From Terriglobia bacterium (GTDB lineage Bacteria > Acidobacteriota > Terriglobia > UBA7540): a DNA stretch of 54,319 nucleotides. Each line of letters opens with the position of its first letter. Position 1 is the first letter of the stretch. A program made the translations under genes and the position numbers. Below, piece after piece: positions 18,115 to 27,429 of the stretch. The DNA is taken from assembly GCA_020072925.1 (NCBI GenBank), contig JAIQGA010000016.1:1-54319 (forward strand), given 5' to 3'. Below the pieces are notes generated by a model, which worked only from the letters and a program-made list of their open reading frames with translations, was not told where the DNA came from and made no database searches.

Positions 18115-19044
18115 CTACCTCGTGCCCTTTGTCTGCTGCCTTACTTGTCCTGGGTGGTTTTCCCCGTCTACCGTCTCCCGTATTCCGTCCTCCCACACCA
18201 CTTTCTCCGCCCAGAAAACCGGCCCCTCCGTGCAGACCCGCTGGTAAGCCTCGTGTCCCGTGCCCTGCACACGGATGCAGCAGCCCAGGCACACCCCTAG
18301 CCCGCAGCCCATGCGGTTCTCCATCGAGACGAGGCATGGGTGGCCGTATTTCCTGGCCAATTCCACTGTTGCCCTGAGCATCGCCCAAGGGCCGCAGACC
18401 AGCAGCAGGCATTTCTTGTTGGTGTGGCGGGCCAGATAATCTTCCAGCGGCCGGGTGACAAAGCCCTTGTAGCCCGTCGCCCCATTTTCGGTGGCAAGCA
18501 ATGCGGCCCGCACGTAGGGCTTGAAATCCTCCGCGCCCACCAGATCCGCCTGCGTGCGGCCTCCGAAAAAAAGGCGCGCGGAGAATCCCGCTTCCGCCAG
18601 CTCTTTCGCCGGTAGAAGTAGCGCGGCGATGCCGATGCCTCCGGCGACGAGCAGAATCTCGTCCGCCTCGTGAGCGCGCGGCAAATATTCCTCCACGAAA
18701 AAGCCGTGCCCCAGCGGCGCAAGCAACCCGACACGGTCGCCAGGCTTCAGCGCGGACATCAACCGTGTTCCGCGCCCCACAACTTTATAGAGGAGTTGCA
18801 TGACTCGCGGGGCCTGTTCGGTGCGAGCCTTCCCGCCATGGTGATTTGCCACCGGCCTGATGTCGTAAATGCTCATGGGGCGGCGCAGCAGGACGTCGGA
18901 GCGGCCCAAGATACGCACCATGGCGAACTGCCCGGGGCGTGTGGCCACCGCCTGGCGTGGGGAATCCAAACTCAAAAGGAAATGGCCGCCGGTGAGGGGA
19001 CGGTTTTCCGTTACGGCCACAATTTCATCATACATCTGCTTCAT
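18115..19044 (-). CDS. pyrK: Dihydroorotate dehydrogenase electron-transfer subunit
   Basis: A 309-residue ferredoxin-reductase-like protein. The FAD domain contains [10 protein letters not shown] and RRPMSIYD; the NAD domain has [14 protein letters not shown] and [11 protein letters not shown]. The C-terminal iron-sulfur loop is [13 protein letters not shown] followed by a fourth Cys in VCTEGPVF, typical for PyrK [2Fe-2S] binding. It passes electrons from PyrD to NAD. It precedes pyrD by 7 nt. The start is ATG 19044; the frame remains open upstream through an HGRDARAT-type repeat and encodes a spurious GRDARAT peptide there. Confidence 0.88.
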   Translation of the reverse strand: MKQMYDEIVAVTENRPLTGGHFLLSLDSPRQAVATRPGQFAMVRILGRSDVLLRRPMSIYDIRPVANHHGGKARTEQAPRVMQLLYKVVGRGTRLMSALKPGDRVGLLAPLGHGFFVEEYLPRAHEADEILLVAGGIGIAALLLPAKELAEAGFSARLFFGGRTQADLVGAEDFKPYVRAALLATENGATGYKGFVTRPLEDYLARHTNKKCLLLVCGPWAMLRATVELARKYGHPCLVSMENRMGCGLGVCLGCCIRVQGTGHEAYQRVCTEGPVFWAEKVVWEDGIRETVDGENHPGQVRQQTKGTR

Positions 19045-19108
19045 GTTAACAGAACTCCCGCGATGTTTGTAGGGACGGGATTCTATCAGCAGTGCGCCAG
19101 TCTGGGGC

Positions 19109-19178
19109 GTAGCACGGGCGTCCCGCCCGTGAGAGCGATCCCGCACCGGCGCGGCACGGCCAAGATGGCCGTGTTACG
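19109..19178. repeat. Double HGRDARAT-type palindrome
   Basis: Two 19-nt palindromes occur in order: CACGGGCGTCCCGCCCGTG (19113-19131) and CACGGCCAAGATGGCCGTG (19155-19173). The same two-part architecture is present, inverted, at 41144-41196. The element lies between the hydrolase stop and the pyrK start. Confidence 0.8.
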
Positions 19179-19183
19179 CGAGT

Positions 19184-19864
19184 CTACGCCAGGTGCTTTT
19201 GAATCCAGCGCCGGATGTGGGGGATGGACGAGCGAGGGAATTTGTGCGGCGAGTTATAGAAGCGGAAGTCCAGGGTGTGTGCGCGCTCGGCAAGCTGGCG
19301 GCGGAAGAGCAGGTTCTTCTCGCGTGAGTACCACTCGTCCTGCGTGGCCGCGATGTGGAGGACGTGCGTGCTCGCGGGCTTGTAGTGCGGGTTCTCCGCC
19401 CAGTCGCCCGGCACGCCACCGCATACGGCAATCGCGCCGCGCACCGCGTGAGGGTGAGTGAATATAAACCGGTAGTTGTAGGAGCACGCCTGAGAGAAGG
19501 CGAGGAGAAAGACCTGGCGGCGCTCCGCGTGGTGACGCCGCACCGCCAGATCGATCAGAGCGCGAACGTCGTCGTGGTGGAGTTCGACGGATTCGTGCAT
19601 TTTCCACGTGGTGCCCCACCCGAACCCCACACGGAAATTCTTGGGATCGTTTCCATCGCGCAGGAAGAGTTGAAACGGTCCTTGCAGCGCGATGACAATC
19701 ATCTTCCCATCGGCGATGCGCCGCGCCACGCGCATCATGGAGGTCATGTCGCCCTGATATCCGTGCAGCGCGATGAGCAGCGGCCAGCGCTTCCGCCGTC
19801 GGCCCGGGCGAGGCACTTCGATTTCATAGTAGCGACGAAATCTGCTGACGAAGTGTTGCTCCAT
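19184..19864 (-). CDS. Alpha/beta hydrolase (phospholipase/carboxylesterase type)
   Basis: A 226-residue single-domain hydrolase without signal peptide. The oxyanion-hole motif is LHGYQGD (residues 34-40). The nucleophile elbow is AFSQA with Ser124; the fifth position is Ala rather than the usual Gly. The acid is Asp176 in ATQDEWYS and the base His207 in YNSPHKFPR. This triad spacing matches the small carboxylesterase/phospholipase family that includes YpfH-type enzymes. Substrate unknown, most likely an acyl ester. Transcribed alone on the minus strand; the stop lies next to the double palindrome at 19109. Confidence 0.8.
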   Translation of the reverse strand: MEQHFVSRFRRYYEIEVPRPGRRRKRWPLLIALHGYQGDMTSMMRVARRIADGKMIVIALQGPFQLFLRDGNDPKNFRVGFGWGTTWKMHESVELHHDDVRALIDLAVRRHHAERRQVFLLAFSQACSYNYRFIFTHPHAVRGAIAVCGGVPGDWAENPHYKPASTHVLHIAATQDEWYSREKNLLFRRQLAERAHTLDFRFYNSPHKFPRSSIPHIRRWIQKHLA

Positions 19865-20037
19865 AGGCTGAAGAAGGCCAAAGTCGGGATCTCAAGCTCC
19901 TTGGTCCGCTGTTGCGCCGGTTGTCAGAGAGCGCAATTCAGCTCCATTATCCGTGGCCACAGGAGAAGCCGAAATTCTAGCACAAGTTCACATGACCCCA
20001 GGGTCTCCTGCCAGCCCCGGATTTGTGCGGCTGCCCC

Positions 20038-20065
20038 TTGAAGATGGGTTCTGAGGTGGTATCAT
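20038..20065 (+). promoter_or_regulatory. Possible promoter of the DUF3592 gene
   Basis: TTGAAG, a 16-bp spacer and TATCAT lie about 140 nt upstream of the ATG at 20204. The remaining 19865-20203 gap shows no gene, repeat or RNA structure I can support. Confidence 0.35.
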
Positions 20066-20203
20066 CTCGCCAGCAATTGCCTCACTCTTTTGAGAGGCCG
20101 ATCTGGCAAGGGGAGGGAAGCGTTGAAGCCTTTTTCGCGCGCCCGAAGGATAGGCTAAGGCCCGCGCCACGCTCGGTTGGGCAGCGGGAGAAGGAGCGTT
20201 GAC

Positions 20204-20791
20204 ATGCCTCCGATATTAAGAAAAATCCTGCGGATTTTCGCGGGTATCTTTGCGCTGATGGGCCTTATATTCCTGGCCGTGGGCATCTGGACGGGAGAGC
20301 GTCAGTACACCATCTTGAAGTCCTGGCCAACCGTCGAGGCGGAAGTGACGAAGAGCGAAGTGAGGCAACACCTGGATAGCGGTTCCGGGAGCAGCGCGAG
20401 CACCGTCATGTATCAGACTTTTGTCGAATTCCGTTATACCGTCAACGGCAAGGAATACCTGACGCCCTCCGACGCCGGCTACAGTACCTCCAGCTATCCG
20501 CAAATGAAGCGCCTGGCGGATAAGTTCCCTCCCGGGACGCGCCATGCCATCAAGTACAATCCCGTCGATCCCAACGATATCTATTTCAACGCGGAGTATT
20601 CGTTCGGATTTTTCCTTCTTCCGGTTGTATTTGGAGGGGTCGGGCTGATCTTTTGCATTGTTGCGATCGTGGTGCTGGTGGTGGCGTCTCGCCTGGGAAG
20701 AACCCGGCAATGCCCATCCTGCGGCGGGGCTGTGGAAGCAGGCCAGCATTTCTGCCCCAACTGCGCCGCGGTGCTTCCCACGGCTGCTTGA
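20204..20791 (+). CDS. DUF3592 membrane protein with C-terminal zinc ribbon
   Basis: A 195-residue protein: membrane span at about residues 8-28, an extracytoplasmic DUF3592-type beta domain (SWPTVEAEVTKSEVR, FVEFRYTVNGKEYLTP, HAIKYNPVDPNDIYF), a second span near residues 137-165, and a cytoplasmic zinc ribbon CPSCGGAVEAGQHFCPNC. Start chosen at ATG 20204, preceded by GGAGAAGGAG; the frame opens earlier without a ribosome-binding site. No operon partner: upstream is a divergent hydrolase gene and downstream a gap with its own promoter. Function unknown. Confidence 0.8.
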   Translation: MPPILRKILRIFAGIFALMGLIFLAVGIWTGERQYTILKSWPTVEAEVTKSEVRQHLDSGSGSSASTVMYQTFVEFRYTVNGKEYLTPSDAGYSTSSYPQMKRLADKFPPGTRHAIKYNPVDPNDIYFNAEYSFGFFLLPVVFGGVGLIFCIVAIVVLVVASRLGRTRQCPSCGGAVEAGQHFCPNCAAVLPTAA

Positions 20792-20970
20792 TTAACGGGC
20801 CTTTCTGAAACCTTCCCTTGATCGCCTCGCAAAGGGCGGCGGCGCATTTCATTCTTTCCAATGCTGCATTGGGCGCCGCCAGCGGATTTTTTCCCCTTCC
20901 GGAATTCCCGCGATTATGGGGAAAAAGGCTCAGCGCTCCCTATCTCAAGGGGCTAAAGCGCAGGAGGGTT

Positions 20971-21000
20971 TTGAGAAAGGCTGCCTTTTCATTCTACAAT
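20971..21000 (+). promoter_or_regulatory. Sigma-70-like promoter of the CNNM/CorC gene
   Basis: TTGAGA (20971-20976), an 18-bp spacer and TACAAT (20995-21000) lie 23 nt upstream of the ATG at 21024, giving a very short leader. Confidence 0.5.
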
Positions 21001-21023
21001 GTCCCATGGCGGGTTAATCGGAC

Positions 21024-22415
21024 ATGATCCTTCTCAAGGCTTTGCTGATCGCCGGTCTCGTGGCGCTCAACGCCTTCTTTGTGGCGGCGGAGTACGCCCT
21101 GCTGAGCGTCCGACGCACGCGCCTGGACCAACTGGCGCGGGAAGGGCGCCCCCGCGCGCGCCTGGCGCTCTCGCTACTCGGCGATGTCGGCGAACTGTTT
21201 TCCGGGATCCAGCTTGGCATTACCGTGGCCAGCCTGATGATGGGCTGGATCGGCGAAGCGATCATGGCGGATGCCATCAACAGCGCGCTCGAGGGATACC
21301 TCAGCCGGTTTGCGCGCGCCGCGGTGGCGCATTCGATTGCCGTGGCCGTAGCCTTTCTGCTCATCACCATTCTGCTGATGGTGCTGGGTGAACTGGTGCC
21401 CAAGGCGCTGGCTTACGAACGCGCGGAACAATGCTCACTTCTGATTGCCAGGCCCATGTTCCTTTTCCTGCAATTGAGCCGCTATCCCGTGCGCGCGCTG
21501 GACGGCCTGGCCCGCGCCGTTTTGCGGGGTTTGGGGCATCGCCCGGGACGCGGCCATGGTGGGCTGCACACTCCCGAGGAGGTCAAGCTGATTATTTCCT
21601 CCATCCGCCGGCGTGGCCTGCTCGGCGAGGACCAGGAGGAAATGATCCAGAGCGTGTTCGACCTCCAGCACGTTCGCGTGCGCGAGATCATGGTGCCCTG
21701 GACGCGCCTCACCTGCCTTCCTCTCGCCCAGGATTTTCCCACGCTTCTTGACCGGATCGTCAAAGACCAGCATTCCCGCATCCCTATCTACGAAGGCCCG
21801 CCGGACCATATCGTCGGCATTCTCTACACCAAGGATTTGCTGGGTGTCCTCCAGGACCGCCTGCGCGACCGGGTCCCGATGGAGGCGTCGTTCGATCTTC
21901 GCGCCATCCTGCATCCGCCCATGATCGTGCCCGAGGCGATGCCGCTCAGCCAGATGCTCGATGAAGCGCGTCGCCGGCACGCGCAGATGGCGCTGGTCGT
22001 CGACGAATTCGGGACGTACGTGGGTCTGGTAACCATCGAAGACGTGCTCGAGCAGATTGTGGGTGAAATCCAGGATGAGTACGATCGCGAGGAATCCGCC
22101 ATCCGCAGGCTGAGCGAGACCGTCCTGGTGGTGGATGCTTCCGTCAACTTGCGCGATCTGGCGAACGACTACGACATCACTCTGCCGCGCGATGCCGGGT
22201 ACGAAACCCTGGCGGGCTTTATGCTGGCGCGGCTGGGCATCATTCCCAAGGGCGGTGAGACCTTTGTATTCGAGGGCCGGCGCTACACGGTGGTGGAAAT
22301 GGAGGGGCGGCGGGTGTCTAAAGTTCGCATTGAGAAGCTTCCTGCCGCAGTGGTGGCGCAGGCCGGCGCCGCGACAAGCCGCCCCGCCAACCCCGCGGTC
22401 CAAAGTAGGCAATAG
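21024..22415 (+). CDS. CNNM/CorC (HlyC/TlyC-type) CBS-domain membrane protein
   Basis: A 463-residue protein. The N-terminal DUF21/CNNM domain (1-190) has four hydrophobic segments and the motif VLGELVPKALAYE. A CBS pair (about 205-335) contains VREIMVPWTRLTCLPL and MALVVDEFGTYVGLVTIEDVLEQIVGEI. The C-terminal CorC/HlyC domain (about 345-435) ends near VSKVRIEKL, followed by an Ala/Pro-rich tail. Family members act in Mg2+ or Co2+ efflux or homeostasis; haemolysin names are historical. It has its own promoter and no obvious operon partner. Confidence 0.87.
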   Translation: MILLKALLIAGLVALNAFFVAAEYALLSVRRTRLDQLAREGRPRARLALSLLGDVGELFSGIQLGITVASLMMGWIGEAIMADAINSALEGYLSRFARAAVAHSIAVAVAFLLITILLMVLGELVPKALAYERAEQCSLLIARPMFLFLQLSRYPVRALDGLARAVLRGLGHRPGRGHGGLHTPEEVKLIISSIRRRGLLGEDQEEMIQSVFDLQHVRVREIMVPWTRLTCLPLAQDFPTLLDRIVKDQHSRIPIYEGPPDHIVGILYTKDLLGVLQDRLRDRVPMEASFDLRAILHPPMIVPEAMPLSQMLDEARRRHAQMALVVDEFGTYVGLVTIEDVLEQIVGEIQDEYDREESAIRRLSETVLVVDASVNLRDLANDYDITLPRDAGYETLAGFMLARLGIIPKGGETFVFEGRRYTVVEMEGRRVSKVRIEKLPAAVVAQAGAATSRPANPAVQSRQ

Positions 22416-22439
22416 CAGGTTTATTGGAAATTCCCGACA

Positions 22440-22682
22440 ATGTCATCATGAGGAGTCCCGCTGGGCGGGACGACGAAGGATCTCGGCATTTGCCCGATCC
22501 ACAAAATACGGGGATTCTTCGCTTCGCTATTTCGAAAATCATCCAGTATTGGTCATTCCCGCGAAAGCTGGAATCCAACTCTCTCCTAACCGAAGTGGAC
22601 CCCCGCGTTCGCGGGGGTGACGGCGTTGGCGATTTTCCCATTCATAAGTTGGCCGCAGGCCCATTGGCACTCAGAATGACAT
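22440..22682. repeat. Nested palindromic repeats in the 350-nt gap
   Basis: The outer ends ATGTCATCATGAG (22440-22452) and CTCAGAATGACAT (22670-22682) are inverted repeats matching at 11 of 13 positions. Inside lie CATTCCCGCGAAAGCTGGAATC (22554-22575) and a perfect CCCCCGCG/CGCGGGGG hairpin near 22600-22618, which together form the common AKAGIQ...DPRVRGGD palindromic unit. The arrangement suggests one repeat inserted into another. The 22416-22765 gap has no gene. Confidence 0.65.
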
Positions 22683-22765
22683 GTCCGAGGCTTTCCCAGC
22701 AGCTTTTCGATCTTTTCTAGGAAATGTCGCTGGCAAGCGGGCTGCGGTTTGAAGGCCGGGCCGGA

Positions 22766-23575
22766 TCAGTCTGCGCCAAAGACCACGCCGACCTCCGAGC
22801 CGCGGCTAGCGTTCAGGGCTTTCGCAGCGGAGCCTCGATTGGTGCAGATCTCGATAAAGCCGGAACTGCCCACGATCGCAAACAACTCTCCGGGCTTGCC
22901 CATCGAGTAGGCGAGGTTCAAGCGCGTGATTTCCTGCTGATTGACGATGATCCTGAAAGGCGGGGGATTCTCGGCGAAAAGCTGGGGAATATCTTGAGGG
23001 GTGATATTCGTGATGATATTTCCGAATTTATCGATTCTCAACGTCACGCCTTTCACTAGGTTGTCGCCCGTTTTCTTGGGTTTTGGCGAGGTAAACTTGG
23101 CGTAATCCGTGATGGGCTCGCCGAACTTGTCCACCTCCAGCCCCTTGCTGAGCCAGCCCACAATGGGGGCGAAGATGTCTCGCCCATGGAAGGTGTTGCT
23201 GACCGGGTTCAGGAAGTAATGGTCCGAAGTGACGTGGCGCACCTCCACGTTTTCCTCGCGCTCGTAGATGAGGGAGAACACGCCGTTGTCCGGTCCCACA
23301 AATTTGTACTCCATGGTGCGGGCGAGCAGCGGACGGCGCGCCGTCCCCACCCCCGGATCAACCACCACCAGGTGAATTGTGTCGCTGGGGAAGAAGCGGT
23401 AACTCTGCGCCAGCGTGTAGGCGGCGTCAAAGATGTCATACGACCCGATCTCGTGGTTGATGTCCACGATCAGCGCCTCCGGGTTGATGTTCAGAATCAC
23501 TCCTTTCATCGTCCCGACAAAATGGTCGGTCGTGCCAAAGTCCGTAATTAAGGTGATAACCTGTTTGCGAGGCAA
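22766..23575 (-). CDS. SAM hydroxide adenosyltransferase (SAM hydrolase, DUF62)
   Basis: A 269-residue enzyme of the duf62/fluorinase superfamily, which cleaves S-adenosylmethionine to adenosine and methionine. Diagnostic stretches are ITLITDFGTTDHFVGTMKGV at the N-terminus, VVVDPGVGTARRPL, VGPDNGVFSLI and the C-terminal GSSGFIEICTNRGSA. The start is TTG at 23575, preceded by GGGGGAGAGA, giving the family's normal length; an open frame continues upstream for about 70 codons with no conserved features. It is divergent from ubiD with about 175 nt between starts. Confidence 0.85.
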   Translation of the reverse strand: MPRKQVITLITDFGTTDHFVGTMKGVILNINPEALIVDINHEIGSYDIFDAAYTLAQSYRFFPSDTIHLVVVDPGVGTARRPLLARTMEYKFVGPDNGVFSLIYEREENVEVRHVTSDHYFLNPVSNTFHGRDIFAPIVGWLSKGLEVDKFGEPITDYAKFTSPKPKKTGDNLVKGVTLRIDKFGNIITNITPQDIPQLFAENPPPFRIIVNQQEITRLNLAYSMGKPGELFAIVGSSGFIEICTNRGSAAKALNASRGSEVGVVFGAD

Positions 23576-23751
23576 TCTCTCCCCCTTGCTACCTTTGGAA
23601 GTAATGCGAAGTAAAGGCAAGCTAACGGAAAGGGCAGGGTTTGTCAAGCTAACCGTGAGGGTTCTTGATTTGAGACCCGCAATCTGCAATGCTTCGGCGC
23701 TGGCTATCGACGGCCCGCGGGCGGTCACATCACTCTCCCCGAGGTACAACC

Positions 23752-25230
23752 GTGGCATACAAAGACCTGCGCGAATTCGTAACACGTCTGGAGAAGGAAA
23801 ATGAACTCCGCCGCATTCCTGTCGAGGTGGATGTCGATCTCGAGATCACGGAGATCACTGACCGCGTTTCGAAGGCCGGTGGCCCGGCGCTGCTGTTCGA
23901 GAAGCCACGATCCGCCAGCGATGGCGTGACGTATCCGTTTCCCGTCTTGATCAATATGCTGGGGTCGAAGCGGCGCATGGAGCTGGCTCTGGAAGTTAAC
24001 GCTCTGGACGACGTGGCGCGGCGAATCGAAGACTTGCTCGAAATGAAGCCGCCGGAAGGATTATTCGACAAGGTCAAGCTGCTGCCCAAATTGGCGGAAG
24101 TCGGCGCGTTCTTTCCTAAGACGGTGAAGAGTGGGCCTGCGCAGGAGGTGATCGAACGCGAGAATTTCTCCCTGGCGCGACTGCCGATCATGAAGTGCTG
24201 GCCGCAGGACGGCGGACGGTTCATCACTTTTCCTCTCGTCATTACGCGCAGCCCCAAGAACGGCCGCCGCAACGTCGGGTGCTATCGCATGCAGGTATTC
24301 GACGAGCGCACCACCGGCATGCACTGGCAGATCCACAAGGGTGGCGCGGAACACTTCCGCTGGCTCGAGCGGCAGGGGAAGGGGCGACGCATGGATGTCG
24401 CGGTGGCCATCGGCGCGGACCCTGCGACGATGCTCTCTGGCGTGCTGCCTTTGCCCGAGGATGTGGACGAATTCCTGTTTGCCGGATTCCTGCGCCAGGA
24501 GCCCGTCGAGCTGGTCAAGTGCCAGACCGTCGACCTGGAGGTGCCCGCGCAGGCCGAAATCGTTCTGGAGGGCTACGTGGAGCTCGACGATATTCGCGTA
24601 GAAGGGCCGTTCGGCGACCATACGGGCTACTACTCGCTCGAAGACAAGTTTCCCGCCTTCCACATCACCTGCATCACGCGTCGGCGCGCGCCGCTTTATG
24701 TCTCAACGATCGTCGGTCCGCCACCTATGGAGGATTACTGGATGGGTTACGCGGTGGAGCGCCTCTTCTTGCCCCTGATGCGCAAGCAGATGCCGGAAGT
24801 GGTCGACATGCATATGCCCGCCGAGGGCATCTTTCACAACCTTCTGATTATCGCGATTCGCAAAAGCTACCCGGGCCATGCCCGCAAGGTAATGAACGCC
24901 ATCTGGGGGCTGCCGGGCGCGATGTTTACGAAGTGCATTGTCGTGGTCGACCACGACGTGGATGTTCACAATCTCCGCGAAGTGACCTGGAAGGCTTTCA
25001 ACCACATTGATCCGGAGCGCGATATCCAGTTTGTGCTCGGCCCGGTGGACCAGCTCGAGCACGCCTCGCGCCTGCCCAACTTCGGCTCCAAGATGGGCGT
25101 CGATGCCACCCGCAAAACCCCCAGCGAAGGCTTTACCCGCCCCTGGCCCGACGAAATCAAGATGGACCAGGATGTGCGGGAGAAGATCGACGCCCTGTGG
25201 AAGAACTTGGGGCTAGGTTCTGGGAGCTAG
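23752..25230 (+). CDS. ubiD: UbiD-family prenylated-FMN-dependent decarboxylase
   Basis: A 492-residue protein, close to the 497 residues of E. coli UbiD. Conserved blocks include NVGCYRMQVFDERTTGMHW and IHKGGAEHFR around the prenyl-FMN and metal site, EGPFGDHTGYYS holding the catalytic acid residues, PPMEDYWMG and the C-terminal FGSKMGVDATRK. It decarboxylates 4-hydroxybenzoate-type quinone precursors or related aromatic acids. Start is GTG at 23752, preceded by GAGGT at 6-nt spacing. No ubiX is seen in the window. Acidobacteria mostly make menaquinone, so a futalosine-pathway or aromatic-acid role is possible. Confidence 0.88.
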   Translation: MAYKDLREFVTRLEKENELRRIPVEVDVDLEITEITDRVSKAGGPALLFEKPRSASDGVTYPFPVLINMLGSKRRMELALEVNALDDVARRIEDLLEMKPPEGLFDKVKLLPKLAEVGAFFPKTVKSGPAQEVIERENFSLARLPIMKCWPQDGGRFITFPLVITRSPKNGRRNVGCYRMQVFDERTTGMHWQIHKGGAEHFRWLERQGKGRRMDVAVAIGADPATMLSGVLPLPEDVDEFLFAGFLRQEPVELVKCQTVDLEVPAQAEIVLEGYVELDDIRVEGPFGDHTGYYSLEDKFPAFHITCITRRRAPLYVSTIVGPPPMEDYWMGYAVERLFLPLMRKQMPEVVDMHMPAEGIFHNLLIIAIRKSYPGHARKVMNAIWGLPGAMFTKCIVVVDHDVDVHNLREVTWKAFNHIDPERDIQFVLGPVDQLEHASRLPNFGSKMGVDATRKTPSEGFTRPWPDEIKMDQDVREKIDALWKNLGLGSGS

Positions 25231-25317
25231 GGACTATTGGGCGGTTGGTTGAGCGCTCGGTGCGCGCCCACATTTGACGTTGCCCGGTCCGGCCGATAAA
25301 GAGGACTTAGAATTCCG

Positions 25318-27153
25318 CTACTTCGCTCCTCCTTTTTCCAGGGCGGCGCGGAGGTAAGGAAACTCGCGGGCCTGTGACAAAGCCGTTTTGCCCTGTTTGT
25401 CTTTAGCGTTGGGGTCGGCCCCCGCCTGCAAAAGTGCCGCCGCCGTGTCCGCATCGCCAAAGTCGATCGTGGCGGCGTAGAGCAGCGGCGTGTAGCCAAA
25501 ACGATCCACGGCGTTGACATCCGCGCCGGCCGCGATCAAGACTTTTGCCACCTCCGCGCGATGCCCTACGACCGCCCAGTGCAGCGGCGTCATGCTGTCG
25601 ACGTCCTTCTCGTGAACGTCGGCTCCGCCTGCCAGGAGCGCCCGGACAACCTCAGGATCACCGAACCCTACGGCCTCGATCAGAGGGCTGGTGGGGAACA
25701 TTCCAATGATGTCCATCCTATGCTTCGGGTCGGCGCCTTTGGCGAGCAATAGCGCGATGTTCTCGCGATCTCCCGCCATGGCGGCCAGGAAGAGCGGGGA
25801 AGCATTGTTCAGGACGCCCTTGCCCGGGTTCACCTCGGCGCCGTGCTCGAGCAGCAGCTTGACGGACTCCGACGTGCCCAGATAAGTTGTGGCCACCATC
25901 AGGGCAGTGTAGCCGGATTTGGCCTGGGCGCGCACGTTGGCGCCGCGTTCAATCAGCATCTTCACCTTGTCCGCGTCCTGCGCGGCCATCATCAGCAGCG
26001 ATGTACCCTCCGGCGTCTGGCTGTTGGGATCGAGGCCGGAGTGAAGCTGCGCCTTCAACTCCGCAGCCGTTCCGAACAACGCCGTTTCCATCCACGGTTT
26101 CGGGCCTTGCGGCGCAAGCACGGGAATCGGCCGCGGGGTAGACGGTGTTGCGGCTTTGGGGAGGGCCAGCATCAGCGCCATCGCCGCCCAGCAAGTGGCG
26201 TCGGTGGAGATGAACTGATCGTGACCGTAGGGCACGCCGGTCTCAATATACGGCGGGCTGACGGAGGCGGGGGAAACCTGGCGCGTGTGCACGTGCCACA
26301 TGCCGGCTTTATCCTGCGTGGAAAGCAAGTATCTTAGTCCCTTTTGCCAGGCAGGGTCGGTGGTCGGAACTCCTCCGGCGACGTGCAGCGCCACCAGCGC
26401 CTCACCTGTGGAATACGCATCCGGCTGCACGTGCGGAAGCTCCGTCCAGCCTCCGTCCGGCCGCTGCAAGGCGAGCAGGTCTTGCGCGGCGTGGCTCTGG
26501 TCCTCCGAGGTCGCGCCCGCAAAGTGCAGGCCCAGGAGGCGGAAGGTGAATTCCTCCGTATCCTGCGGGTGGGCGGCGAGCAGCCAGGTCTTAGCACGCG
26601 CCACGCGGGCTTCAGTCTCGTTGCGAAGCTGCGCGGGCATGTGTAATTGGAGGGCGCGAATCGCTACGGCCGTCGCGGTGATGTTGCTGTAAGACTGAGG
26701 TGGCCGGTCATCCCCGGTCGGCCAGTGGCCGTCGGCGCGCTGCCAATTGGCCACGCGCCGCGCATAGACCTCCGTGACCAGATTGGGCTTCACGCCCGCC
26801 GCGTGCGCAGCGATGAGCGCCCAGCCGTCCGAGGGCGCCGGATCGACGATCATGGGGTCCTGCACTGCGCGATCGATGGACGTGAAGTCGGGCATTGTCA
26901 TCAGCCCTTTTGCCGCCACCTGGGCCGCCGCAGCCTCGTCCAGTGGAATGCCACGCTCGCGCGCCATGCGAAAGGTGAGCATCGGCAGGCCGTGGTTGTG
27001 GCACGAGAAGCAAACCATGGCCTTGTAAAAGCCCGTCGAGCCGTGCTGGACCATCGCTACCGCGCGAGTTGCCCCGGAGCGGAGCTGGCTGGGCGAAGCA
27101 GTTTGTGCGTGCAACGCGGGAACAAACAGCAACAACGCAAGAGCCCTCCACAT
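25318..27153 (-). CDS. Exported CxxCH / alpha-toroid / ankyrin-repeat protein
   Basis: A 611-residue protein with a signal peptide (RALALLLFVPALHAQ). Near the mature N-terminus it carries CFSCH (Cys48, Cys51, His52), a c-type haem attachment motif. Residues about 100-330 contain QxxDGxW-like repeats (NWQRADGHWPTGD, LQRPDGGWTELPH, STQDKAGMWHV) of the prenyltransferase/squalene-cyclase alpha-toroid type. From about 355 to the end there are six or seven ankyrin repeats (TSLLMMAAQ, TALMVATTY, TPLHWAVVGH, TPLLYAATI). Convergent with ubiD, 87 nt apart. Function unknown; haem binding is predicted only from the motif. Confidence 0.82.
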   Translation of the reverse strand: MWRALALLLFVPALHAQTASPSQLRSGATRAVAMVQHGSTGFYKAMVCFSCHNHGLPMLTFRMARERGIPLDEAAAAQVAAKGLMTMPDFTSIDRAVQDPMIVDPAPSDGWALIAAHAAGVKPNLVTEVYARRVANWQRADGHWPTGDDRPPQSYSNITATAVAIRALQLHMPAQLRNETEARVARAKTWLLAAHPQDTEEFTFRLLGLHFAGATSEDQSHAAQDLLALQRPDGGWTELPHVQPDAYSTGEALVALHVAGGVPTTDPAWQKGLRYLLSTQDKAGMWHVHTRQVSPASVSPPYIETGVPYGHDQFISTDATCWAAMALMLALPKAATPSTPRPIPVLAPQGPKPWMETALFGTAAELKAQLHSGLDPNSQTPEGTSLLMMAAQDADKVKMLIERGANVRAQAKSGYTALMVATTYLGTSESVKLLLEHGAEVNPGKGVLNNASPLFLAAMAGDRENIALLLAKGADPKHRMDIIGMFPTSPLIEAVGFGDPEVVRALLAGGADVHEKDVDSMTPLHWAVVGHRAEVAKVLIAAGADVNAVDRFGYTPLLYAATIDFGDADTAAALLQAGADPNAKDKQGKTALSQAREFPYLRAALEKGGAK

Positions 27154-27377
27154 AGCGCCTCCTGGAGTGTGACGAGGGGAATGCCACCCGCCTGGGATTG
27201 AATTTTCCGTTGATTAACCCGATTGCCAAGATACACCGGGAGGCGGCAGAAAGCAACTCCATCCTCCGGCGTCCATTTGGCTCCCGCTCCTGAGGCTGGA
27301 CGACGTCAACGGAACCGGGAATCTCCGCTCGGCTTCCGGCTGCGCAGAAAAAGGGAACAACCAACCAGCAGTTTGCG

Positions 27378-27406
27378 TTGACATGCTTGGGCCACGGGCC
27401 TAAGAT
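27378..27406 (+). promoter_or_regulatory. Sigma-70-like promoter of the STAS gene
   Basis: A perfect TTGACA (27378-27383), a 17-bp spacer and TAAGAT (27401-27406) lie 23 nt before the ATG at 27430, which has AAAGGAG upstream. Confidence 0.6.
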
Positions 27407-27429
27407 GGCGCGCAAAAGGAGATTATCCC

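Noticed and set aside
18115-19146. A longer pyrK start at 19146
   Set aside because: The extra N-terminal residues come from translating an HGRDARAT palindrome; the ATG at 19044 starts the conserved domain.
22766-23785. A longer SAM hydrolase start at 23785
   Set aside because: The extra 70 residues have no family match and overlap the divergent ubiD region; TTG 23575 with a GGGGGAGAGA upstream gives the family length.
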